From Streptomyces sp. WMMC940 (GTDB taxonomy: Bacteria; Actinomycetota; Actinomycetes; Streptomycetales; Streptomycetaceae): 64,000 bases of DNA. Below the pieces are notes generated by a model. That model worked only from the letters and a program-made list of their open reading frames with translations, was not told the DNA's origin and ran no database searches. Positions 25,394 through 33,223 of the stretch are shown piece after piece. A program made the position numbers and the translations under genes. The stretch covers positions 5,312,001 through 5,376,000 of the forward strand of contig NZ_JAPZBC010000001.1 in the NCBI RefSeq assembly GCF_027460265.1, written 5' to 3'. Position 1 is the first letter of the stretch; every line of letters begins with the position of its first letter.

Positions 25394-26434
25394 GTGCGGC
25401 CGATCACCTACCTCCGCGCGACCGACACGGCGACCGCCGTCGCCGCCGTGAGCACCGACCCCACCAGCGACTTCCTCGCCGGCGGGACCACCGAGGTCGA
25501 TCTGCTCCGCCAGAACGTGCTCAACCCCCGGCGGCTCGTCGACATCAACGACCTTCCGCTGACCGGTGTGGAGAGCACGCCGGAGGGCGGTCTGCGCATC
25601 GGCGCGCTGGCCCGGATGAGCGACGTCGCCGCCGCTCCCGTCGTCCGTGAGCGCTTCCCGATGATCGCCCGGGCCCTGGAGCTGGGCGCGTCGGCGCAGC
25701 TGCGCAACATGGCCTCGATGGGCGGCAATCTGCTGCAGCGCGTGCGCTGTTCGTACTTCCGCGACGCGGAGTCCGCGTGCAACAAGCGGGAGCCCGGCTC
25801 CGGCTGCTCGGCCGTCGAAGGGTTCAGCCGCGGCCACGCGGTGCTCGGCACGAGCGAACACTGCATCGCCACGCACCCGTCCGACGTTGCCGTGGCGCTG
25901 ACGGCGCTCGACGCGCTCGTGCACACGCTGGGACCGAACGGCGAACGGACCTACCCCATCGACGACTTCTTCCTCCTGCCCGGCGACTCCCCGCACCGCG
26001 AGCACCCCCTGGAACACGGGGAGCTGATCACCGGGATCGAGGTCCCCGCCACGCCTCCTGCCCGGCACTCCCTCTACCTGAAGGTCCGGGACCGTGAGTC
26101 CTACGAGTTCGCGCTCGTCTCGGTCGCGGCCGCGCTCTCCGTGGTGGACGGGACGATCGCGGATGTGCGGATGGCCCTGGGCGGGGTCGCCACCAAGCCC
26201 TGGCGGGCCAGGCGGGCCGAGGACTTCCTGATCGGCGCGGCCACCGTGCGGGACAACTTCGCCATGGCCGCCCGCGTGGAGATGGCCGACGCCCGGCCCA
26301 CTCCCATGAACGCCTTCAAGGTGGAACTCGCGCAGCGCGCGATCGTCCGTGCCCTCGAAACGCTCGGCGACGGAACGGGCAGCGGTGTCGGCACCGACGC
26401 CGGAACCGGCGCGGGGAGCGGGAGCTCATCATGA
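25394..26434 (+). CDS. aldehyde/xanthine dehydrogenase FAD subunit with [4Fe-4S] insertion (PaoB-like)
   Basis: 346 aa from GTG with AGGGAG about 8 nt upstream. The FAD-binding motif FLAGGTTEVDLLRQN and the conserved ASMGGNLLQRVRCSYF are typical of CO-dehydrogenase/PaoB flavoproteins. After RCSYF comes a cysteine-rich insertion (SACNKREPGSGCSAVEG and EHCIATHPSD), the [4Fe-4S]-cluster loop that distinguishes PaoB/YagS-like subunits from ordinary xanthine dehydrogenase FAD chains. The last ~20 residues are a Gly/Ser/Thr tail. It overlaps the Mo subunit by 4 bp (ATGA). Confidence 0.95.
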   Translation: MRPITYLRATDTATAVAAVSTDPTSDFLAGGTTEVDLLRQNVLNPRRLVDINDLPLTGVESTPEGGLRIGALARMSDVAAAPVVRERFPMIARALELGASAQLRNMASMGGNLLQRVRCSYFRDAESACNKREPGSGCSAVEGFSRGHAVLGTSEHCIATHPSDVAVALTALDALVHTLGPNGERTYPIDDFFLLPGDSPHREHPLEHGELITGIEVPATPPARHSLYLKVRDRESYEFALVSVAAALSVVDGTIADVRMALGGVATKPWRARRAEDFLIGAATVRDNFAMAARVEMADARPTPMNAFKVELAQRAIVRALETLGDGTGSGVGTDAGTGAGSGSSS

Positions 26435-28668
26435 CCACGACCACCCCCTCCGCCATCGGACAGCCGCTCGACCGGGTCGACGGCCGCGCCAAGGTCACCG
26501 GTCACGCCCGCTACTCCGCCGAGATCCCCGTCCCGGACACGGCGTACGCGTACGTCGTCGGTTCCCGCATCGCCGCCGGCCGGGTAACCGACATCGACGC
26601 GAGCGCCGCGCAGGCCGAGGAGGGCGTCCTCACGGTCCTCACCCATCGGAACCTCCCGAGGATCGCGGAGCAGCCGCCGCTCATCCCCTCCCTGGCGGGC
26701 ACGGCGGCTCCCGGGCAGACGTTCTTCCCCATGCAGGACGACACCGTCCACTACGCGGGCCAGCAGATCGCGATCGTCGTCGCCGACACCTGGGAACGCG
26801 CCCAGCACGCGGCACGCCTCGTGCGCGTCTCGTACGAGGAGACCACCCCCGTCACCACCCTCGACCAGGGCCGGGACCGCACGTACGTGCCCCAGCGCAT
26901 CTTCGGTGGCTGGATACCCGGCCGACTGGAGCGCGGAGACGTCGAATCCGGGCTCGTGGAGGCGGACGTACGGGTCGAGGGCACGTTCACGTACGCGGCG
27001 AACAACCACAACCCCATCGAGCCCGCGTGCACGACGGCCCAGTGGGAGGGCGACGAACTGCTGCTGTACGACACCACCCAGGGCGTCAACGCCACGCAGA
27101 TGACCGTCTCCCGGCTGCTCGGACTCCCGATGTCGAAGATCCGGGTGATGGGCCACTACGTCGGAGGCAGCTTCGGCTGCAAGGCGATGATCCACGCCCA
27201 TTCGGCGCTCGCGGCGATGGCCGCCCGCGAGGTCGGCAGGCCGGTCAAGCTCGTGCTCACCCGCGAGCAGATGTTCACCTCCGTCGGGCATCGCGAGGAG
27301 CAGGAGCAGCACCTGACGCTGGGCGCGAAGCGCGACGGGAGGCTGACCGCGATCCGGCACCACAAGCTGTCCCCGACCTCCCACTTCGACGACTGGGCCG
27401 AACCGTCGATCGGCGTCTCCTCGGAGATCTACGCGTGCCCCGACTACGAAGGGCTCTACCGGCTGTTCCGGGCCAACACCATGACCCCCACGTTCATGCG
27501 GGCACCGGGCGAGGCGAGCGGGATGTTCGCACTCGAGTGCTCGATGGACGAACTCGCCCACGAACTCGGCATGGACCCCATCGAGTTGCGGCTGCGCAAC
27601 CACACCGACGTGGACGCCATGTCGGGCCGCCCGTGGTCCAGCAGTGGTCTGCGGGAATGCTACGAGCGCGGCGCCCGGCGCTTCGGCTGGTCGGGTCGGG
27701 CCCCCCGGCCGGGCACCCGCCGGGAGGGCGACTGGCTGATCGGCACCGGCATGGCGACGGCCTGCTATCCCGTGGCCCCGCCCGCCAACCCCCAGCGCGC
27801 CCGTGCCCGTCTGTACGCCGACGGCACCGCGGTCGTCCAGGCCGCCACCCCGGACTTCGGTACCGGAGTCGCGACGGTCATGACCCAGGTCGCCGCCGAG
27901 GGCCTCGGCATGGGCGTGGACCGCTGCCGCTTCGAGAACGGCGACACGGACCTCCCCAACATCGCCGCCGCGGTCGGTTCCGCGGGCGCCGGCATGATCA
28001 GCGCCGCGGTGCACGCGGCGGCCACCGCCCTGCGCGAGCAGCTGATCAGACGGGCCGTCGGCGACCCCCGTTCACCGCTGCACGGGGCGGACCCGGTCGA
28101 CGTGGTCGTCCGGGACGGCGTCATGTCAGCCGGTACCGCTTCCGACGCCTACGCCGATCTGCTGCAGCGCAACTTCCAGCCGGACGCCGAGGCCTCCGGC
28201 CAGTGGAGTCCGCCGTCGGGGGACGTCCCCTACGGAATGATGACCTTCGGCGCACAGTTCGCCGAGGTCGCCGTGGACGCGGAGCTGGGTCTGGTCCGGG
28301 TGAGGCGCATGACCGGCGCCTTCGCACCCGGCCGCGTGCTCAACGCCAAGACCGCCCGCAGTCAGCTGATGGGCGGCATGCTGTGGGGCCTGGGCCAGGC
28401 GCTGCTGGAAGCCAACTACATGCATCCGGGCACCGGGCGCTGGGCCAACTCGAGCCTCGGGGAGTACCTGGTAGCGGTCAACGCGGACGCGCCGGACGTC
28501 GACGTCGAGCTCATCGAGGTCGAGGACGCCATCGTCAACCCCCTGGGCGTGAAGGGAGTCGGGGAGATCGGCCAGGTCGGCGCGGCGGCCGCGATCGCCA
28601 ACGCCGTTCACCACGCCACCGGCCGCCGGGTGCGCAAGCTGCCGATCACGATCGAGGACCTGCTCTGA
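26431..28668 (+). CDS. aldehyde/xanthine dehydrogenase molybdenum-cofactor subunit (PaoC-like)
   Basis: 745 aa, normal for this family. The N-terminal a/b hammerhead domain begins IGQPLDRVDGRAKVTGHARYSAEI. The Mo-binding region contains HYVGGSFGCKAMIHAHSALAA and APGEASGMFALECSMDELA. The C-terminal catalytic Glu is in GVKGVGEIGQVGAAAAIANAVHHATG. Substrate is probably an aromatic or aliphatic aldehyde, by similarity to PaoC. No dedicated MCD-insertion chaperone (PaoD/XdhC type) is next to it, so cofactor sulfuration must be encoded elsewhere. Confidence 0.95.
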   Translation: MTTTTPSAIGQPLDRVDGRAKVTGHARYSAEIPVPDTAYAYVVGSRIAAGRVTDIDASAAQAEEGVLTVLTHRNLPRIAEQPPLIPSLAGTAAPGQTFFPMQDDTVHYAGQQIAIVVADTWERAQHAARLVRVSYEETTPVTTLDQGRDRTYVPQRIFGGWIPGRLERGDVESGLVEADVRVEGTFTYAANNHNPIEPACTTAQWEGDELLLYDTTQGVNATQMTVSRLLGLPMSKIRVMGHYVGGSFGCKAMIHAHSALAAMAAREVGRPVKLVLTREQMFTSVGHREEQEQHLTLGAKRDGRLTAIRHHKLSPTSHFDDWAEPSIGVSSEIYACPDYEGLYRLFRANTMTPTFMRAPGEASGMFALECSMDELAHELGMDPIELRLRNHTDVDAMSGRPWSSSGLRECYERGARRFGWSGRAPRPGTRREGDWLIGTGMATACYPVAPPANPQRARARLYADGTAVVQAATPDFGTGVATVMTQVAAEGLGMGVDRCRFENGDTDLPNIAAAVGSAGAGMISAAVHAAATALREQLIRRAVGDPRSPLHGADPVDVVVRDGVMSAGTASDAYADLLQRNFQPDAEASGQWSPPSGDVPYGMMTFGAQFAEVAVDAELGLVRVRRMTGAFAPGRVLNAKTARSQLMGGMLWGLGQALLEANYMHPGTGRWANSSLGEYLVAVNADAPDVDVELIEVEDAIVNPLGVKGVGEIGQVGAAAAIANAVHHATGRRVRKLPITIEDLL

Positions 28669-28779
28669 GGGACCGCTGGGAGGGGGCGCGGGTGTGCGCG
28701 GGTTCCGTGGGAGGGACTGCCGGTACCACCGGGAACCGTTTCCCCCGGAGGAGTGCCGTGTCCGACGTGGCAGCGGCGT

Positions 28780-28977
28780 TCACCGCATCGGGTGTCGCGG
28801 TACGCGCGGGAAGAGCGTGAACCTGAGCCGGTGCTCCGGTGTCGGTGCCCAGCGCCGCGTGCAGTGCGTGCAGTACCAGCGCCACCGGTCCTCGAAGCCG
28901 GGCGCGGTCCGGCTGGTGTCCTTCCACAGCGGCGGACGAGAGGGGCACTGCGGGCACGACGGAGGTTTCGGCACCAT
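28780..28977 (-). CDS. small zinc-ribbon protein
   Basis: 65 aa, ATG at 28977 with GAAGGAG about 8 nt upstream, a good ribosome site. Two Cys pairs (SCPQCPSRPPLW and WYCTHCTRRWAP) about 27 residues apart suggest one zinc ribbon; the C-terminus is basic. Family not recognised. It is the only supported gene in the stretch between the molybdenum subunit and the phosphatase. Confidence 0.6.
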   Translation of the reverse strand: MVPKPPSCPQCPSRPPLWKDTSRTAPGFEDRWRWYCTHCTRRWAPTPEHRLRFTLFPRVPRHPMR

Positions 28978-29201
28978 GCGGACTCTCCTTCAGGTCCGGT
29001 CCAGCGTGGTGCTTCGACGTCCGGTCGGGGGCGCGGACCGGCTGCCGCCACCCGGATGGGGGAGCGGGCCGGGCGGCCCGGACCGCGACAGGGCAGCCGG
29101 TGGTGAGGGCGGTCGGCGAGGCGACGGCGAGCGCGGAGGGCTCGGCCGGAAGCGCATGGTGTCCACGAGTCCGGTACGGATACCGCTCTTCCGTCGGTGT
29201 G

Positions 29202-29657
29202 TCATCCACCCCGTGAAGGGTGCGCGGAAGCCTGGAAGCGGCGAACGTACCGGCGCTGCCAGGGCGTTTCGACGGCGTGGCGGTCGTAGTGCCGCCGCAC
29301 GAAGGCAACCGCCTCGGCGGCCGGTACGCCGTCGAGGACGGCGAGGCACGCCAGCGCCGTGCCCGTTCGGCCCCGTCCGCCCCCGCAGGCGATCTCGACC
29401 CGCTCCGTCGCAGCTCGCACCCAGACCTCGCTCAGCGCGGCGTGGGCACGGTCCCGGTCGCCGGGCAGCCGGAAGTCCGGCCAGCGCAGCCACTCGGCCT
29501 CCCAGGGGACCTCGGGAGGCCGTTTGCCCAGTAGATACACGGCGTACGTGGGTGCGGGCCCGTCCGGCAGCGGACGCCGCAGCCCGCGCCCCCGCACGAG
29601 CCGCCCGGAGGGCAGACGGAGGACACCGGGAGCGGTCGCCGGCCAGGGCTCGGTCAT
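29202..29657 (-). CDS. protein-tyrosine/dual-specificity phosphatase family protein
   Basis: 151 aa from ATG 29657. The catalytic P-loop VEIACGGGRGRTGTALACLAVL (C-x5-R at residues ~97-103) is unmistakable. The preceding AEWLRWPDFRLPGDRDRAHAAL supplies the family WPD-loop-like segment with the general-acid Asp. C-terminal VRRHYDRHAVETPWQRRYVRRF is typical of small actinobacterial members. No signal peptide, so intracellular. Substrate unknown. Confidence 0.85.
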   Translation of the reverse strand: MTEPWPATAPGVLRLPSGRLVRGRGLRRPLPDGPAPTYAVYLLGKRPPEVPWEAEWLRWPDFRLPGDRDRAHAALSEVWVRAATERVEIACGGGRGRTGTALACLAVLDGVPAAEAVAFVRRHYDRHAVETPWQRRYVRRFQASAHPSRGG

Positions 29658-29984
29658 GGGCCCAGCAGACCACGTCGTCGGCCGGTTGCGCGACGGATCG
29701 ACGACGGGACCCGCCGCGTCCGGGCGGCGGGCGGTACCTCGCCCGAACGGCGGGGGACCGGTCCCGTCCGGGAACGGGTCGTCGATCCTCGTCGACGCCG
29801 GAACGGTGATCCCGTGAACTCCGGGCGCCGGCAGTGGCCGTTGAGAGGTGTGAGAGAGGACACGTCGCGCACGGGTGCCGGGCGCCCCCACCAGCCACGA
29901 CCACGCTGCGCGGGCCCGTGGCGTACGTCACCGCGGCGGTTCGACGGGCCACGGTTGTCGGTCCCGCCGCGTAACCTTGTGCCC
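29658..29984. other. gene-free stretch between divergent genes
   Basis: About 330 bp, presumably carrying the divergent promoters of the phosphatase and of the 84-aa gene at 29985. I see no clear operator, hairpin or repeat. Confidence 0.4.
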
Positions 29985-30239
29985 ATGTCCCCAACCCTTC
30001 GCGAGCTTGGTTCCGTGCGGTCCGCTGCCATGGTGAATGCGGAGATTCGTGCGTTGTGGGCGAAGTCCGGGAGCCGGCTGTCCGCCGCGGACGAGGCGAA
30101 GTACCAGCACCTGCTCGTGGAGTGGGCCGCGGCCGTGGACGCCGAGCGGGCCGAGGACGCCGAAGCCGACGAGGAGGCCGGCACCGCTCCCCCGGCCCCG
30201 CGCACGGGCGCTCCCCTCCGCCTGACCCGCGCCGCCTGA
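29985..30239 (+). CDS. small hypothetical protein
   Basis: 84 aa, MSPTLRELGSVRSAAMVNAEI onward. The middle (ALWAKSGSRLSAADEAKYQHLLVEWAAAVDAE) is predicted helical and the C-terminus is acidic then Pro/Arg-rich. No Shine-Dalgarno is visible, so it may be leaderless. Family not named; the pattern and composition support it as real. Confidence 0.6.
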   Translation: MSPTLRELGSVRSAAMVNAEIRALWAKSGSRLSAADEAKYQHLLVEWAAAVDAERAEDAEADEEAGTAPPAPRTGAPLRLTRAA

Positions 30240-30561
30240 CCCACCGCGCCTCGTCCGCGTCGGCCGTCCGTTCCCGCGCCGCCCGCGCCCGCCGTTCTCG
30301 CGCTCCATGAGCCACCCACGAGGCAGGTCCCCCGAAGTCCTGGGACCGGTGCGGGACCACGCCCGTCCCGTGGCCCGAGGCGGGCCCGTGGGCGGTCGCC
30401 GGCGTCTGCGTACGTACGTCCTACGGACACAGCCCGACACGCGGCGGAGTCATCGGCACGGAACGGCGCCGGCGCGCTGACCGGACGGCCCCAAGAGCGG
30501 GGTGACGGGACGGCCCGCAGGGGAGAGGGCGTCTGTCGGCGGTGTGGCCCACACTGGACTC
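30240..30561. other. gene-free stretch
   Basis: About 320 bp before the DUF2277 gene. No supported reading frame, hairpin or repeat was found. Confidence 0.4.
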
Positions 30562-30822
30562 ATGTGCCGCAGCATCAAGACGCTTCGACCGCCGGTCCTC
30601 CCCGAAGAAGCCACCGAGGAGGACATCAGGGCCGCGGCCCTGCAGTTCGTACGGAAGGTGTCCGGGTTCCGGGCGCCCGCCGCGCACAACCGGGAGGTGT
30701 TCGAGCGCGCCGTGGACGAGGTGACGGAGGCGACGCGCAGGCTCCTCGACGGGCTGGAGGTGCGCGGCGGCGGAGGCGGGGCCGGGAAGGCTACGCGGGC
30801 TCCGGCGCCGGACGCCGCATGA
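30562..30822 (+). CDS. DUF2277-family protein
   Basis: 86 aa beginning MCRSIKTLRPPVLPEEATEEDIRAAALQFVRKVSGFRAP, the invariant DUF2277 start with MCR-I-K-L. The C-terminus is a glycine-rich tail. The family is small, widespread in bacteria and uncharacterised. Its 3' end overlaps the convergent DedA gene by 32 bp, so the two transcripts are complementary at their ends. Confidence 0.9.
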   Translation: MCRSIKTLRPPVLPEEATEEDIRAAALQFVRKVSGFRAPAAHNREVFERAVDEVTEATRRLLDGLEVRGGGGGAGKATRAPAPDAA

Positions 30823-31456
30823 CGTAGGCCGCGACGAAGCCCGCGGCGAAGAGGGCGAGGACGGACACCGTCAGGCCCACCCAGGTCGCGCCCAGCCACT
30901 GTCCGCCGAACCAGCCGAGGCCGACGCTGTAGCCCGCCCATGTCACGCCGGCCAGGGCCGACCAGGGCAGGAACTCCCGCACCCTGCGGTGCGCCGCGCC
31001 CGCGCCCAGCGAGACGACGGAGCGGCCCGCCGGTGCGAACCGGGCGATGACGACGAGCAGTCCGCCGCCCCGGCTCAGCGCCGTGCCGAGACGTTCCTGC
31101 GCCGTGACCAGCCGCCGGGAGCGGGCGATCGCCCGGTCCAGCCGCTCCCCGCCGCGCCGGGCCAGCCGGTAGGCGACCAGGTCGCCGAGCACGGACGCGG
31201 TCGCCGCGCACAGCAGCAGCGCCAGGAGCGAGGGCACCTCGCCGGACACCTTGCCGGCGGCCGACGCGACCGTCGTCGACCCGGCCACGGCGCTCTGACC
31301 CGCGGCGGCCGTCGATCCGGCCGCCGCGGCGGTCGCGGCGGTGATCACCAGCACACCGCTCGGCAGTACGGGCAGGAACACGTCGAGGAGTACGGAGAGA
31401 GCCACGACCGCGTAGATCCATGGGCTGCCGGTCAGCAGCTCCACCGCCTCGAACAC
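30791..31456 (-). CDS. DedA-family membrane protein (second paralogue)
   Basis: About 221 aa; GTG at 31456 chosen with GGGGAG 6 nt upstream (GTG 31459 also possible). DedA-type elements: LLDVFLPVLPSGVLVITAA (the F-P-x-P-S/G-x-x-L motif) and VVIARFAPAGRSVVSLGAG (R-F-x-P-x-R-S motif), with several membrane helices. An Ala/Ser/Thr-rich insertion (AAAAGSTAAAGQSAVAGSTTVASAAG) lies between helices 1 and 2. Only the motifs, not overall sequence, match the DedA gene at 6.8 kb. Confidence 0.82.
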   Translation of the reverse strand: MFEAVELLTGSPWIYAVVALSVLLDVFLPVLPSGVLVITAATAAAAGSTAAAGQSAVAGSTTVASAAGKVSGEVPSLLALLLCAATASVLGDLVAYRLARRGGERLDRAIARSRRLVTAQERLGTALSRGGGLLVVIARFAPAGRSVVSLGAGAAHRRVREFLPWSALAGVTWAGYSVGLGWFGGQWLGATWVGLTVSVLALFAAGFVAAYVMRRPAPEPA

Positions 31457-31729
31457 CACGACTCCCCACAGGACGACAACGCCGCGACGTCGCAGGGGGG
31501 CGGCAGGAGCGGCATGACAGCCACAGAGCGTACGCCTGTGCAGATCGGAGAGATCGCCAGGGGGCGGGTGAAGTCGGACACGGCCGTACGAGTGCAGTCC
31601 GCCGCGCCGTCGCCCGGGTCCGGGCGCGGCTGGGCACACCGTCGGTCCTGCCCGCGGTACGAGGGCCTGGTGCGTACGCCGGTACGGCGCGTACGTGCGA
31701 GGCGAACACCCGGACACGAGGAGTGGCAC

Positions 31730-32434
31730 ATGGCGGCAGCGGCAGGCGCACTGGCGGGGGCGGCGGCCCTGGTGACGCTGGCGGTGGGGGCCGTGGGCGC
31801 GGCCTGCGGTGCCGGTGACGGGCCCGGCGGGGGCGATCGGTCCGGCCCGGCCGCCGGAGCCGGGGCAGCGGTCCTGTCCGGCGGCGCCGTCCCGGCCGAC
31901 GGTCCCGGGTCGGGCGTAGCCGGACCGTACGACGTGGCCCGCCTGTCCGGTGCGGTCGGCGAGCCCGTCGCGGGCGAAGGGGTGGCGCTGCGGGCGTACG
32001 GGCGGTTCGCTCCGCCCGGTTCGTTCGTTCCGTCGACGGCTCTCACCTATGACCGGACGCTCGTACCGGCGGGGGCCAGGATCGTGGTGGAGCAGTCGAC
32101 CGAGCGTTCGGGGACCGTGGTGCGGGCGCGTGTGGGCGGGCTGAAGGCGGGGCACGCCTTCGGCGCCCATGTGCACACCGCGCCGTGCGACGCGGACCCG
32201 GCCGGGGCCGGGCCGCATTACCAGCACAAGGCCGCACCGGGCGCCCATCCCGCGAACGAACTGTGGCTGGACTTCGTCACCGACGCCGCCGGGGAGGGCA
32301 ACGCCGAGACGCGGCACGACTGGGGGCTGCGGCGGGGCGGGGCGCAGTCGGTCGTCCTGCACGCCGAGCAGGGCGGGGCGGGCACCCGAGTGGCGTGCTT
32401 CACCGTCCCGTTCGGCGGATACGGCACACCGTGA
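31730..32434 (+). CDS. secreted Cu/Zn superoxide dismutase-like protein
   Basis: 234 aa, ATG with GAGGAG 7 nt upstream. The N-terminus has a hydrophobic segment (GALAGAAALVTLAVGAVGAACGAG) that may be a lipoprotein signal with a Cys. Then a ~170-residue domain with GHAFGAHVHTAPCDADPAGAGPHYQH, holding the H-x-H pair, further His and the disulfide Cys of Cu/Zn SODs, and a C-terminal GTRVACF with the second Cys. Like many actinobacterial SodC-like proteins it is not certain that all metal ligands are kept. Likely role: extracellular superoxide defence. Confidence 0.8.
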   Translation: MAAAAGALAGAAALVTLAVGAVGAACGAGDGPGGGDRSGPAAGAGAAVLSGGAVPADGPGSGVAGPYDVARLSGAVGEPVAGEGVALRAYGRFAPPGSFVPSTALTYDRTLVPAGARIVVEQSTERSGTVVRARVGGLKAGHAFGAHVHTAPCDADPAGAGPHYQHKAAPGAHPANELWLDFVTDAAGEGNAETRHDWGLRRGGAQSVVLHAEQGGAGTRVACFTVPFGGYGTP

Positions 32435-32467
32435 GGCCTTCGACGCCCGAACCCGGTCCCGGTGCCC

Positions 32468-32615
32468 GGGCCCGATCCTGAACCCTCGGTTCCGCTCTGG
32501 GCCCCCGAGTTCTGGACCCGGGTTCGATCCCGGCCACCGACCGTCCTCCGAGCCCGATCCTCAACTCCCGTGCCCGATCCTGTGCCCGATCCCGGGTCCT
32601 GGGCCCGATCCCCGC
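32468..32615. repeat. dispersed GCCCGATCC repeats in an intergenic region
   Basis: The 9-mer GCCCGATCC or close variants recurs at least five times between the SOD-like stop and the convergent doxX stop, mixed with CCCGGGTTC-type words. It gives a simple-sequence block without coding potential. Not regularly spaced. Confidence 0.6.
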
Positions 32616-32684
32616 TTCGCGCGGTCGTGCGGCGGGGTCGGGGCCGCGCACTCAGGCCCCGCCCCCGCCGCCGACGCGTTCGCC

Positions 32685-33149
32685 TCAGGCCGCGACCGGC
32701 GCCGAACCCTCCTGCCCGGCCCCCTCGTTCGCGCCACGCGACGAGAACAGGCCGTCCAGCGCCAGGGCCCCGGGCCCGGTGAAGACCAGCAGCAGGAACG
32801 CCCAGCTGTAGAGGGCCGCGCCCTCGCCGCTGTTCTGGATCGGGAACAGGCCCTCGGGCTGGTGCACCGTGAAGTACGCGTACGCCATCGCGCCCGACGC
32901 GACGAACGCCGCGGCGCGGGTGCCCAGGCCGACCAGCACCAGGACGCCGCAGACGAGTTCGATCACGGCTGCGTACCAGCCCGGCCAGGTGCCCGCCGCC
33001 ACCGTGCCGCCCGCCTTCTCCGCGCCCAGCACGCCGAAGAGCGAGCGCGCTCCGTGGCAGGTGAACAGCAGGCCGACGACGACGCGGAACACGCCGAGCG
33101 CGTACGGACGGGCCTGATCCAGCCGTGAGGTCAGCTGACGAGTGGCCAT
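32685..33149 (-). CDS. DoxX-family membrane protein
   Basis: 154 aa. Four membrane helices: ALGVFRVVVGLLFTCHGARSLFG (with the family's R-x-x-x-G-x-x-F-x-x-H-G), AVIELVCGVLVLVGLGTRAAAFVASGAMAYAYF, and AALYSWAFLLLVFTGPGALALDG. DoxX proteins are linked to quinone or thiosulfate redox chemistry and, in mycobacteria, to an SodA-SseA membrane oxidoreductase complex. GAAGGAGA lies ~10 nt before the ATG. A promoter overlapped by a DmdR/IdeR-type iron box sits immediately upstream, so iron repression is likely. Confidence 0.9.
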   Translation of the reverse strand: MATRQLTSRLDQARPYALGVFRVVVGLLFTCHGARSLFGVLGAEKAGGTVAAGTWPGWYAAVIELVCGVLVLVGLGTRAAAFVASGAMAYAYFTVHQPEGLFPIQNSGEGAALYSWAFLLLVFTGPGALALDGLFSSRGANEGAGQEGSAPVAA

Positions 33150-33191
33150 GTGGGGGGTCTCCTTCGGTCTGGGGACATGAACCGATGGGAC

Positions 33192-33223
33192 GTAAGTTAG
33201 GCGGACCTAATCAATACTTGCAA
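33192..33223 (-). promoter_or_regulatory. doxX promoter overlapped by a DmdR/IdeR-type iron box
   Basis: Read on the minus strand, TTGCAA (33223-33218) and TAACTT (33199-33194) are -35 and -10 boxes with an 18-nt spacer. The 19-bp segment 33192-33210 matches the iron-box consensus TTAGGTTAGGCTAACCTAA at 15 of 19 positions, with core TTAGGC-GG-ACCTAA. The box covers the -10 and spacer, a classic repressor position. It also overlaps the stop codon of the upstream FAD-binding gene. Confidence 0.75.
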
